Positions 7,299-14,617 are shown, numbered from the stretch's first letter. The stretch: DNA of 24,543 bases from HGM11416 sp045596285 (GCA_045596285.1 JAZOCA010000027.1:1-24543), one strand, 5' to 3'. The notes: generated from the letters alone by a model not told the origin. Numbers and translations: made by a program.

Positions 7299-7630
7299 AG
7301 GTTTTTGCTCGTTTTTTCCTGCTTGATTAAAAAAGAATAAAGTTTCTTGTAATAAATGAAATTTTAAAGAGCAAAATTTTAAAAAGCGATGGCAAAATAA
7401 ACGGTTTATTTTTAGTAGATAATTTGCTTAACTAAAGCAAAATGCGCTTTTTATACAAGCAGTTTTGGTTGTAGGTTTTGTAAAGAACATACTCGCTATG
7501 CCTATGCCGATTAGCGTGTTTTTATGGTAAAGTCTTAAATAAAACTTACAAACAGCAAACTGTTAAAAAGTAGTAAAAGTGCGTCTATAAGCCGTTTAAC
7601 GCGTAAAAATAAAAAAATAAAAGGTGGATT
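7299..7630. other. Intergenic region upstream of the GDPD gene
   Basis: No gene was found. It holds a small hairpin AACAG-caaa-CTGTT (7551-7564), a minus-strand copy of the TATAG motif (7575-7599) and a distant look-alike of the GATGCGCTTT repeat near 7441. I see no convincing sigma-A promoter. The gene's ribosome site is AAGGTGG (7621-7627), just before ATG 7631. Confidence 0.5.
7575..7599 (-). repeat. Dispersed TATAG motif, copy 1
   Basis: Read on the minus strand: TTAAACGGCTTATAG followed by ACGCACTTTT. It matches the consensus TTAATCGNNYTATAG-NCNCACTT shared with copies at 9575-9598, 11275-11300, 20301-20324 and 24189-24211. It lies about 30 bases before the GDPD start codon. Confidence 0.5.
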
Positions 7631-9397
7631 ATGAAAAAATTATTAACATTGTTTTTTGGCTTTATCTTGGCGTTTTGCTTCATACCTATGCAAAATTACA
7701 ACGTTGTAAACGCAATGGAAACCAACCAAGATATTATATCTACTTATGAAGGTGCTACTAATCTTGTTAACGCGCCCACGGTGGTATACGAATTGCAAAC
7801 GAAAAAGGACGTAGATAGCGTTTTAGAAAGCGACGTAAAACCATCTAACGTAATAATTTCTTTTGATGAAAATGCAAACGCAGTTGCAAAGAACGGCGAA
7901 GTTATAAGCGATTTTATTTCTTTACATAAATCACAGCTCGGCAAAGAAGTTTTGTTTATGGCAAGAATAGAAAGCGAAGAAAGCGCGCAAGCATTTATAG
8001 ATATGATGAACGAAACCTATTCTATTTTAGACGTTGCAGTTATATCTACAAAACCCGCGCTTATCAGCAAAATTAAAGAAGATAGCGAATGTGCACACGT
8101 TCGTGGAGCGGTTGAATACACAAGAAAAACAGATCTTTACAAAATCGTATCAACCACTCACGAAAACGGTGCTATAATCGCCGTTATTCCGCAAAGTATG
8201 GCTACTATTACCAACGTTAGATATATTCAGGCAAGATTAAAAACCGTATGGGTAAACGTTTCCGACGATAGTGGTTTAGAACTAAATCATTGTATTAATA
8301 GCGGGGCTTACGGCATAGTAAGTAGCGATTATTCAAAAGTTTATCAAGTTTTAGGCGAATATAAAAAGGGTTACACAAGAACTGCTTTTAATATTGCGCA
8401 CAGGGGCATGCCTTACGAATATAACGAAAACTCAATTAGTGGTTTGTTAGGGGCTATCGAAGCGGGTGCAACTCACGTTGAATTAGACGGCTATTTAACT
8501 AAGGATAAACACATAGTAATGATGCACGATAGCACATTAGATAGAACTACTAACGGAACTGGTTCGGTTGAAGCAAAAACTTTAGATGAAATTAGACAGT
8601 ACAAGTTAGATTTAATCGCCGAAGAAGAAATACCTACTTTTGACGACGTTGCAGAGGTTATTAAAGAATCAAATATCGTCTTCATATTTGAAATAAAGTC
8701 TTCTAATCGAGAAATTGTAAGCGTATTACAAGAGAAGCTTTACGAGCACGGTATAGAAGATAAAGTAATTGTAATTTCATTTAACGTTGGTATTTTAGTA
8801 GAAATGAAAGAAGTACTGCCCGAAGTTCCCACCGCTAACTTAAACACCGCTAGCGACGCGACTTTTAGTAACGTTTTAAAATGGATGGGAGCGTATAACA
8901 CTACGGTAAATACTGGTAGCGGAAACGCAAATGCAAGCTTTATTAGAAAATTGCGCGATCATGGTATTATGGGTTGGTTCTGGACGTATGGTTCGTTTGG
9001 CGAAGGTACTCATTTGGGCGTAGTAGGGCAAACGAGCAATAATGCCCGCGCAGGCGAATCTTTACCCATGCACGCTATTGATCTTACGGATGAATCAAAA
9101 ACAGCCGAAAAGGTTGCAGTAGGTGATACTTTAAAGGTTAAGTTTGTTACTTACGCAGGCAGGGAAATTAACGTTGATTGTGAAGTTGTTAATTGCATAG
9201 AATACGATGATAAATTTGAAGTTGTTTGTTACTATAAGATGCCTATAGGCTTATATACTCAAACGTTAACTGTTACAAAACCCGTTATAGAAGATGAAAA
9301 GGGCGGATGTGCTTCTTCACTTGGCTTAAACGGCGTTTTAGGCGGTTGTTTGCTTTTAGCCGTTACTTTACTTTTAAAGAAAGAACAATCTCTTTAA
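7631..9397 (+). CDS. Secreted glycerophosphodiester phosphodiesterase, tandem barrel, C-terminal anchor
   Basis: The 588-residue protein has an N-terminal signal peptide (about 1-28, ending in NVVNA). The active GDPD barrel runs from about 251 to 465: IAHRGMP (H257, R258), ENSISG, VELDGYLTKD (E284, D286), VMMHDSTLDRTTNG (H299), FEIKS (E354) and GVVGQTSNN. These are the substrate and metal residues of GlpQ/UgpQ-type enzymes, which split glycerophosphodiesters to glycerol phosphate and an alcohol. Residues about 50-245 look like a second, degenerate GDPD barrel: the order of strands and its ending (GAYGIVSSDYSKVYQVL) match, but it lacks the His-Arg and Glu-Asp motifs. A beta domain (about 490-550) and a tail GGCASSLG-membrane helix-KKEQSL follow. 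Possible substrates are teichoic acids or lipid head groups. Single-gene transcript. Confidence 0.85.
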   Translation: MKKLLTLFFGFILAFCFIPMQNYNVVNAMETNQDIISTYEGATNLVNAPTVVYELQTKKDVDSVLESDVKPSNVIISFDENANAVAKNGEVISDFISLHKSQLGKEVLFMARIESEESAQAFIDMMNETYSILDVAVISTKPALISKIKEDSECAHVRGAVEYTRKTDLYKIVSTTHENGAIIAVIPQSMATITNVRYIQARLKTVWVNVSDDSGLELNHCINSGAYGIVSSDYSKVYQVLGEYKKGYTRTAFNIAHRGMPYEYNENSISGLLGAIEAGATHVELDGYLTKDKHIVMMHDSTLDRTTNGTGSVEAKTLDEIRQYKLDLIAEEEIPTFDDVAEVIKESNIVFIFEIKSSNREIVSVLQEKLYEHGIEDKVIVISFNVGILVEMKEVLPEVPTANLNTASDATFSNVLKWMGAYNTTVNTGSGNANASFIRKLRDHGIMGWFWTYGSFGEGTHLGVVGQTSNNARAGESLPMHAIDLTDESKTAEKVAVGDTLKVKFVTYAGREINVDCEVVNCIEYDDKFEVVCYYKMPIGLYTQTLTVTKPVIEDEKGGCASSLGLNGVLGGCLLLAVTLLLKKEQSL

Positions 9398-9453
9398 TAA
9401 TTTGCTAAAACCTTTAAAATTATATATTTAATATTTATTAATTAATAATCTAG

Positions 9454-9498
9454 CGCGCTATACTTTGCTTTGTGCAATTTAAATAGCGCGTTTTTTTT
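9454..9498 (+). terminator. Terminator after the GDPD gene
   Basis: CGCGCTAT (9454-9461) pairs with ATAGCGCG (9483-9490), with an inner TTGC/GCAA hairpin, followed by eight T. Confidence 0.9.
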
Positions 9499-9574
9499 GC
9501 GTAAGGTTTTAAACGGCTTTAAATGGTAGAAAAGGTGAAAAACGGTGCGCGCGTTAAATGAAAATAATAAGTAC

Positions 9575-9598
9575 AAAAGTGCCGTTTATAGCGCTATA
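9575..9598 (-). repeat. Dispersed TATAG motif, copy 2 (diverged)
   Basis: On the minus strand: TATAGCGCTATAAACGGCACTTTT. It shares the GCGCTATA and CACTT parts with the other copies, but its left half has become a perfect palindrome. Confidence 0.4.
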
Positions 9599-9599
9599 G
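9586..9599. promoter_or_regulatory. Palindrome 1, possible operator
   Basis: TATAGCGCTATA (9587-9598) is a perfect 12-base palindrome. Its core ATAGYGCTAT recurs at 9652-9665 and 9738-9749, all around the start of the 9688 gene. It could be a regulator binding site, but it overlaps a dispersed repeat. Confidence 0.4.
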
Positions 9600-9637
9600 G
9601 CGTGCTTTTTTGTGTGTTTATTTACAGAAAAAAACAC

Positions 9638-9666
9638 TTGACCTTTCCTTTTTATAGTGCTATAAT
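9638..9666 (+). promoter_or_regulatory. Promoter for the LRR/7TM gene
   Basis: TTGACC (9638-9643), a 17-base spacer and TATAAT (9661-9666), followed by AAGGAG (9674-9679) eight bases before ATG 9688. The leader is only about 15 bases. Confidence 0.85.
9652..9665. promoter_or_regulatory. Palindrome 2, overlapping the -10 box
   Basis: TTATAGTGCTATAA is palindromic except for the central G-T. It occupies the end of the spacer and the -10 box, the position of a blocking repressor site. Its centre is 66 bases from palindrome 1. Confidence 0.45.
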
Positions 9667-9687
9667 AATATATAAGGAGATAGGATT

Positions 9688-11271
9688 ATGAAAAGACTTT
9701 TTAAATTAGGACTTATATTTACTCTTCTTTCTGCATTGATAGCGCTATCCGGCTGTGCGTACGATTTTTTCTTAGAAGAGAAAAAAATAAGGGATGAAAA
9801 CTTCATTTACGAACAGTTGCAAGATGGCACTTACGCCATAGTGGGGCTTACGATGGAAGGCAAAATTCAAAACGAATTATATTTTCCCGAAACCTATTAC
9901 GATGGGGAAAACGTCTACCCCATAAGTAAAATCGAAAACGTTTTTAAAAGAAATTCATATTTAAAGAAAATAAGAATATCTAATGCAAATTTTGATTGTT
10001 CTTACTTAAAAGAATGTAAAAATTTGATTTGTATTCAAGTAGATACATACTTTATAACTAACCCCGAAGATTTTTTTAAAGATTGTGAAAATCTAAATAT
10101 TTATGTTGTAGGGGAGGAATCTGATTATTCGGGGTATGAATTTTACCAAAAAAACAACGTGTACCATCATAGCGCGCCTAAAATCAGCAAGTTAGATAAT
10201 TTTTCTTCTAAATCCAAACTTTATCAAACACTTCCCGTATTGCTAGGTGTTATTACCTTTGTAATCGTAATAATTTTGTCCGTTATAAATTTCGTTAAAG
10301 ATAAAAGATGGTTCGACCCAACTACGATAATTTTAACGGGTATATTCTTTATTTATAACGTGTATGCGTTGCTAAATTATTTTGCGGGTTTATATATTCA
10401 ATCGCAATGGTTGGTTGGCTTATGTATTGCTTTACCGGCTATCTGCATGGGTTATTATGCAAATTACTCTTTTACTAAGGGCGAAGGCATTATTAAGGCT
10501 TTAACGATAATTTCTTCCGTTCTTGCCCTTATTTACCTATTCTTAGGCGGTGGGCAGGGCTTTGCCGTTTATATCGCAATAACTTTAGCGCTTATTTTAG
10601 TGCTTGGTTATGTGGTTTACGACGCAGTTGCTAGCGATTTAGTAACGGTATTATTCGTTTTTTGTTCGGTATTGTTAAGCGTGGTAATGCCTGCGTTACT
10701 TCACGAGTTCGTGGCTTTTGTTTTATCTAATAAAGTAGCCTTTTGGATTACCTTAATAACTCTTGCAATTGCATTAATAATCATATTTACCGTGCGCCCG
10801 TGGGAATTTGTCGGTGGTGGATATTCAAGCGGGTCTTCCGGTTCGTACTCTGGCAATTCATCCGGCGGATATTCAAGCGGGTCTTCCGGTTCGTATTCTG
10901 GCAATTCATCCAGCGGATATTCTAACTCGAGCAGTTATGAAGAAGATGAAGAAGATACCGGCCCGCATAAAATCCCTATGGAATCAACTGGATTTTTCAG
11001 CTGGTTTTTCGGTATGAGCGATTATTCTTTGCCTTACGGACACTGGGATTTGGGCCCTAACATAAAACAAAAAGGGTACGTGATAACTATAAGCGGAACG
11101 GTGGATTTAGGTGACGTATTAGATGCGCATGAAGCCTCTCGTCAGTCGAATCGTTGCGATGAAGAAATAATGGAAACGGCAACAAAGAAGATACGCGATT
11201 ATTGTGCTGAAAACAATATTCCTTGTGATTACACCATTGAAACACACATTGATTATAAGTATGAATATTAG
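9688..11271 (+). CDS. LRR-like lipoprotein with seven membrane helices and Ser/Gly linker
   Basis: This 527-residue protein matches no single family that I recognise. It has a signal peptide with a good lipobox, LSGC (Cys23). Residues about 40-140 resemble BspA-type leucine-rich repeats (LRR_5): DGTYAIVGL, FPETYYDGENVYPISKIENVF, YLKKIRISN and DCENLNIYV. Seven hydrophobic helices lie at roughly 182-203, 212-234, 240-258, 268-286, 290-311, 318-338 and 349-368. A Gly/Ser/Tyr linker (376-416) holds two exact 16-residue repeats, then an acidic patch (418-423). The end is a soluble beta-alpha-beta-like region (463-527). With the lipidated N-terminus outside and seven helices, the tail should be cytoplasmic. 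This suggests a sensor or envelope assembly role, which is inference. It has its own promoter and terminator. Confidence 0.75.
   Translation: MKRLFKLGLIFTLLSALIALSGCAYDFFLEEKKIRDENFIYEQLQDGTYAIVGLTMEGKIQNELYFPETYYDGENVYPISKIENVFKRNSYLKKIRISNANFDCSYLKECKNLICIQVDTYFITNPEDFFKDCENLNIYVVGEESDYSGYEFYQKNNVYHHSAPKISKLDNFSSKSKLYQTLPVLLGVITFVIVIILSVINFVKDKRWFDPTTIILTGIFFIYNVYALLNYFAGLYIQSQWLVGLCIALPAICMGYYANYSFTKGEGIIKALTIISSVLALIYLFLGGGQGFAVYIAITLALILVLGYVVYDAVASDLVTVLFVFCSVLLSVVMPALLHEFVAFVLSNKVAFWITLITLAIALIIIFTVRPWEFVGGGYSSGSSGSYSGNSSGGYSSGSSGSYSGNSSSGYSNSSSYEEDEEDTGPHKIPMESTGFFSWFFGMSDYSLPYGHWDLGPNIKQKGYVITISGTVDLGDVLDAHEASRQSNRCDEEIMETATKKIRDYCAENNIPCDYTIETHIDYKYEY
9738..9749. promoter_or_regulatory. 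Palindrome 3, inside the start of the coding region
   Basis: GATAGCGCTATC is a perfect palindrome encoding part of the signal peptide. It shares the 10-base core with palindromes 1 and 2. It may be an intragenic operator or chance. Confidence 0.3.
10819..10914 (+). repeat. 48-base tandem repeat inside the coding region
   Basis: Units 10819-10866 and 10867-10914 differ at about three positions, and a third partial unit begins at 10915. Each encodes a 16-residue Gly/Tyr/Ser-rich segment (GYSSGSSGSYSGNSSG). The length is a multiple of three, so copy-number change keeps the frame. Confidence 0.95.
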
Positions 11272-11274
11272 CGA

Positions 11275-11300
11275 TAATCGACTTATAGCCCCACTTATTT
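11275..11300 (+). repeat. Dispersed TATAG motif, copy 3
   Basis: TAATCGACTTATAG followed by CCCCACTT differs from the copy at 24190-24211 at only one of 22 positions. Here the left pairing arm (AAGTGGGG) is missing, so it forms no terminator. It starts 3 bases after the stop codon. Confidence 0.7.
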
Positions 11301-11316
11301 AAATAAAAAACAATAA

Positions 11317-11366
11317 AAAAGAGCAAAATTAAAGAGTTAACTTTTCTTTTGCTCTTTTAATTTTTT
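11317..11366. terminator. Terminator after the LRR/7TM gene
   Basis: AAAAGAGCAAAA (11317-11328) pairs with TTTTGCTCTTTT (11347-11358), with an inner AAGAGTTAACTTTT palindrome, followed by AATTTTTT. Confidence 0.85.
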
Positions 11367-11440
11367 AATTACTTTTTTTATCTTCTACTAACTTTTTAGC
11401 GCGTCAATGTTTATAAAAAAAGAAAAATATAGCAAAACAC

Positions 11441-11469
11441 TTTACTTTTTTACGTTATAAGTATATTAT
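11441..11469 (+). promoter_or_regulatory. Candidate promoter for the kinase/aldolase operon
   Basis: TTTACT (11441-11446), a 17-base spacer and TATTAT (11464-11469). It would give a leader of about 200 bases before the kinase start at 11677. Confidence 0.55.
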
Positions 11470-11521
11470 ATTTAGTGCAAAAAGCGTAACAGTTAGGTTA
11501 AAAAAGTAAAATATTCAGCCG

Positions 11522-11555
11522 TTGCGAGGGATATTTTCCCCCGCAATAAATTTTT
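11522..11555 (+). promoter_or_regulatory. Leader hairpin, possible attenuator
   Basis: TTGCG-a-GGG (11522-11530) pairs with CCC-c-CGCAA (11538-11546) around a 7-base loop, followed by TAAATTTTT. It lies inside the presumed leader of the kinase/aldolase transcript and could act as a conditional terminator or an mRNA-stabilising structure. No antiterminator or known riboswitch is recognised. Confidence 0.4.
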
Positions 11556-11676
11556 AACGTCAAAAGTTAATTATGGTAGATAAATTTGCTTTTGAATTTA
11601 ACCGTCACGACGTATATTACCTTTCTTGCGATATAGAAGAGTGATTTTTAACCTAAAAAAACCAAAAGGAAAGTTT

Positions 11677-12657
11677 ATGGATTTATTAGTTGATATAGGC
11701 AGTAGTAATATTAAATGGCGATTTATAGGCGAAGATGGAAGCATTCCTTTTCCAAAGCCGATACGGGAAGATTTTCCCTATTTCGAAGTGGACTGCGAAC
11801 AGATAATTGCCATCGTTAAAAAGATTATTGATGAAAATAATCCAAGCAGGGTATTTATTTCCGTTCAAATGCACGGATACGTTCTTTTAGATGGAGATAA
11901 AGCCGTTACCCCATATATTTCTTGGCGCGACCAAAGGGGAAAAGATCTAACGCCTGATTTTAACTTGACTGCGGAATACGGCGTGCATTTAAAGCCCCAA
12001 CTTGCAAGAAGAAGTGTGCAAACTTTTAGGGGTAAGTTCGATAAACTTTGCTCTTTAGGCTCTTTCGTTGCATACCGTTTAACTGGCGAAAATATATCGC
12101 ATATAACCGACGTTTTTGCCTTAGGTTATTACAACGTGTGTAAAAAAAGTCAAGACGTATATCCCTTTTCTTTACCCCAAGCCACTTATTCGGTGCAAAA
12201 AGCGGGTAATTATAACCAAATAGAGATATTTGTGCCGATAGGCGATCAGCAAGCTTCTATTTTAGGGGCAACCAAGGGCGAAGAATTAAACTGCTGGATT
12301 TTAAATTTGGGCACGGCAGGGCAAATTTGTACTTTGGCAAACGGCTTTGTAAGCGGAAATTACGAAAGTAGGCCGTATTTTAATGATAAAACCTTATGTA
12401 CGGTAACCGGACTTCCCGCAGGCGCGGTAATATCGCAGTATACCGACGATGAAATAAAAAGCCGTTTAATCGAAGAATATTCTAACGCGCTTAACAAACT
12501 TCCCAAAAGGGATTATTTGTTGGTAACGGGTGGGCTTGTAAAATACCGCAAGTCGTTAATTGAAGAAGTTTTAAACGCCATAGGCGTAAAATATATCTTT
12601 AACTATCAAGCAGACGCTATATTCGGGCTTGAAATTATTGCAAAAGGAGTGAATTAA
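11677..12657 (+). CDS. Short FGGY-family carbohydrate kinase
   Basis: The protein starts with MDLLVDIGSSNIKWRF, the phosphate-1 motif of ASKHA sugar kinases. The ATG at 11677 is preferred because AAAAGGA lies 6 bases upstream; an in-frame ATG at 11626 has no such site and would add 17 basic residues before this motif. FGGY features are ISVQMHGYVLLDG and YISWRDQRGKD (substrate loop), IGDQQASILGA with the likely catalytic Asp190, LNLGTAGQ (phosphate 2) and LLVTGGLVKYRKSLIEEVL (adenosine). At 326 residues it is well below the usual 480-520; the missing length is in the second domain, after Asp190. FGGY kinases phosphorylate sugars or polyols with ATP; the substrate is unknown. The next gene starts 1 base after its stop, so kinase and aldolase probably act in sequence. 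Confidence 0.75.
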   Translation: MDLLVDIGSSNIKWRFIGEDGSIPFPKPIREDFPYFEVDCEQIIAIVKKIIDENNPSRVFISVQMHGYVLLDGDKAVTPYISWRDQRGKDLTPDFNLTAEYGVHLKPQLARRSVQTFRGKFDKLCSLGSFVAYRLTGENISHITDVFALGYYNVCKKSQDVYPFSLPQATYSVQKAGNYNQIEIFVPIGDQQASILGATKGEELNCWILNLGTAGQICTLANGFVSGNYESRPYFNDKTLCTVTGLPAGAVISQYTDDEIKSRLIEEYSNALNKLPKRDYLLVTGGLVKYRKSLIEEVLNAIGVKYIFNYQADAIFGLEIIAKGVN

Positions 12658-12658
12658 C

Positions 12659-13390
12659 ATGAAAAAACAAGCGGGCATAATGCTTTCCGAAATACCTTTT
12701 TCTAATATACCTGTAATATTTAAAAACAGCGGTTTAGACTTTTTTATTTTGGATTGTGAACACGGCTCATTCGATTATTCTGATATTTCTAAAATAGTAA
12801 CCACTGCAAAACTTTGCGGTATTAAAGTAATTATTCGCCTTCCCGATAACACAAGACGCGATATAATTCGCTTTATGGATATGGGCGCTACAGGGCTACT
12901 TCTTCCCATGACGAATTGCGCAGAAGATATAAAGAAGGTTGTAAAGTATGCAAAATATCAACCGATAGGCGAGCGCGGAATTTCAACTATGCGCGCACAT
13001 ACTTTGTATAATCCCCCCAAGGTTACCGATTATATGCCTATGGCAAACGACTATACCGAAGTATACGCTCAAATTGAAACGGTTGCTGGCGTAAACAACA
13101 TAGAAGAAATTTTAGCTGTAGAAGGCGTGCACGGTTGTTTAATAGGACCTAACGATTTATCTGCAGATTACGGTTGTTTAACGAATTCTAACGCTCCCGA
13201 AATATTAAATGCGATACAAAAGGTTGGCGTAGCGTGCGAAAAACATGGCAAGGTAGGCGGAATTATAACCGCAAACAAGGCCTATATTGAATGTGCTTTT
13301 TCAAGTGGTCTTGAAATGCTTAGTAAGGGTAGCGAACTTAACGCAATAGCTGCATACTGCAAGAATATAGCAAAGGAAATCAAAGAATAA
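12659..13390 (+). CDS. HpcH/HpaI-family class II aldolase
   Basis: This 243-residue TIM-barrel enzyme belongs to the family that cleaves 2-keto-3-deoxy acids to pyruvate plus an aldehyde (for example 2-dehydro-3-deoxyglucarate aldolase GarL and HpaI). Key elements are in register with HpaI: DCEHGSFD (His35, general base), IIRLPD (Arg60), QIET (Glu140, metal) and GPNDLSAD (Asp166, metal). GERGISTMRAH (104-114) matches the family's substrate loop. The ribosome site AAAGGAG lies within the last codons of the kinase, and ATG follows the kinase stop by 1 base, so the two are translationally coupled. Coupling with an FGGY kinase suggests that the pair handles one sugar or sugar acid. The exact substrate cannot be read from the sequence. 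Confidence 0.85.
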   Translation: MKKQAGIMLSEIPFSNIPVIFKNSGLDFFILDCEHGSFDYSDISKIVTTAKLCGIKVIIRLPDNTRRDIIRFMDMGATGLLLPMTNCAEDIKKVVKYAKYQPIGERGISTMRAHTLYNPPKVTDYMPMANDYTEVYAQIETVAGVNNIEEILAVEGVHGCLIGPNDLSADYGCLTNSNAPEILNAIQKVGVACEKHGKVGGIITANKAYIECAFSSGLEMLSKGSELNAIAAYCKNIAKEIKE

Positions 13391-13395
13391 AAATT

Positions 13396-13436
13396 ACCCG
13401 CAAATAGTCGTTAATCGTGCTATTAGCGGGTTTTTT
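13396..13436 (+). terminator. Terminator after the kinase/aldolase operon
   Basis: ACCCGC-a-AATAG (13396-13407) pairs with CTATT-a-GCGGGT (13420-13431), followed by T6. The loop contains TTAATCGTGCTATTAG (13411-13426), a relative of the dispersed TATAG motif. Confidence 0.9.
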
Positions 13437-13448
13437 ACTATTTTTATG

Positions 13449-13490
13449 CAAAAAAAAGGGCAAGGAGTTTTCTTCTTGCCCTTAAAATTT
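13449..13490. terminator. Bidirectional terminator for the binding-protein gene
   Basis: AAGGGCAAG (13456-13464) pairs with CTTGCCCTT (13475-13483). It has T runs on both strands: eight T on the minus strand and AAAATTTTTTT on the plus strand. It closes the minus-strand symporter/binding-protein unit. Confidence 0.9.
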
Positions 13491-13513
13491 TTTTATTTAC
13501 CTATTATTACTTT

Positions 13514-14602
13514 TTAGCCGTAAATGGTATAGGGAACTAAAACGGTTTTTCCGTCTTCTTGAACTAAGTCTGCGTTAACGCCCTTCATAAGGTCTTTGCC
13601 CTTAAGTTGGTTGCGTATAATTGACGCGATTGCTAAAGCGATAGTATCGTCGTCTTCTAAAGCGGCAGCAGATAAGTAACCGTTATCAATAGCGTTCATA
13701 ACAGAGTAAGCTGCTTTTTCTTCTTCCTTAGTGCTATCAATAAGTTCGCCTGCGTTTGCAGATACGCCTACTGTATAAAGGGGAATAAAGTGTGTAACGA
13801 GTTTCTTGTGGTTAAGTTGGTATTCTCTTAAAGCAAGTAAAAGTTCTTCAGCGTAGTCGTCGTTATCAGATAAGATAAGTTCAACGGGGGTTGCAGTCTT
13901 TTCGTTGCCTTCGCCGTTCCATTCACCAAAAACGGTTTTAATAGAAAGAGCGACGCCGATAGGAGCTAGAGTAGTAACTTCTAATTCAGCTTTTTCTTCT
14001 TCAGCTAATTTTGCGTTAATAACGCTTATTACGTCTAAATTTACGCCGAAAGAAGCACAAGAGATTTTGCCGTCTCCGTTACGGTCGTAAGCGGTATAGT
14101 TGTCGATTAAATCGGTTGCGATTCTATTACCTAGAACAGATGCTAAAGAAATAGAATCAACGCTTACGAAAGTTATTTTATCGTAATTAACTATTAGAGT
14201 TGCAGCTTGAATTAAAGCAATAGTAACAGATGAATCTGCAAGGAAAGTTACGGGAACGTCTTTTGCTTTTGCTTCGCTAGCGATTGACGCTGCGGTGATA
14301 ACGTCCGTGGGGTAAACAACTAAAGCAGAACAGCCTTTTGCTAAAGCGTCTTTTGCTTGTTGAAGTTGTTTAGTAGAATCGCCTTCAGCGTCGTAATCAA
14401 CGTGGTCTATTTTTTCAATATAAGCGCCACGGTCAAATGCGTCTGCAAAGGTTGCTTGAATTTCGCTACATTCTGCTTTTAACGCTCTTTCTGCGCTATA
14501 GTCGCTCCATAAAACGCTTACTTCGGTTTTATTGATAGAGCAAGCGGGAGCGATTGCAAAGGCTAAAACTAATACTATAAATAATGAAATCAATTTTTTC
14601 AC
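13514..14602 (-). CDS. Sugar-binding lipoprotein, periplasmic-binding-protein-1 fold (MglB-like)
   Basis: This 362-residue exported protein has a signal peptide with an unusual lipobox, APAC (Cys21). The start is GTG, set by AGGAGG (14616-14611) eight bases upstream. QLQQAKDALAKGCSALVVYPTDVITAASIASEAKAKDVPVTF (80-120) is the characteristic pattern of galactose/ribose-type binding proteins. DRNGDGKIS (173-181) matches the Ca2+-binding loop of MglB, the galactose-binding protein. The aromatic and acidic ligand contacts of MglB are not clearly kept, so the ligand is unknown. Such proteins normally serve ABC importers or chemoreceptors. Here no ABC permease or ATPase is near; it follows a GPH symporter gene by 15 bases. 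Confidence 0.8.
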   Translation of the reverse strand: MKKLISLFIVLVLAFAIAPACSINKTEVSVLWSDYSAERALKAECSEIQATFADAFDRGAYIEKIDHVDYDAEGDSTKQLQQAKDALAKGCSALVVYPTDVITAASIASEAKAKDVPVTFLADSSVTIALIQAATLIVNYDKITFVSVDSISLASVLGNRIATDLIDNYTAYDRNGDGKISCASFGVNLDVISVINAKLAEEEKAELEVTTLAPIGVALSIKTVFGEWNGEGNEKTATPVELILSDNDDYAEELLLALREYQLNHKKLVTHFIPLYTVGVSANAGELIDSTKEEEKAAYSVMNAIDNGYLSAAALEDDDTIALAIASIIRNQLKGKDLMKGVNADLVQEDGKTVLVPYTIYG

Positions 14603-14617
14603 GGTACAATCCTCCTA

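Noticed and set aside
10819..10914. Tandem repeat as a CRISPR array
   Set aside because: The units are directly adjacent, without spacers, and lie in frame inside a coding region.
10743..11017. Two overlapping plus-strand frames with repeated FKRVFRFV or QAGLPVRTLAIHPAD peptides
   Set aside because: They exist only because the 48-base repeat keeps all three frames open. The lipoprotein frame covers the region and has the signals.
11573..11644. 23-codon frame as a leader peptide gene
   Set aside because: There is no Shine-Dalgarno sequence and no codon run typical of attenuation peptides. Kept only as a note under findings.
11626..11676. Kinase start at ATG 11626
   Set aside because: It has no ribosome site and would add a basic segment before the phosphate-binding motif. 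ATG 11677 has AAAAGGA at good spacing.
13514..14602. Two-component sensor or chemoreceptor for the binding protein
   Set aside because: It has only a binding-protein domain and a lipid anchor. There is no kinase or methyl-accepting region.
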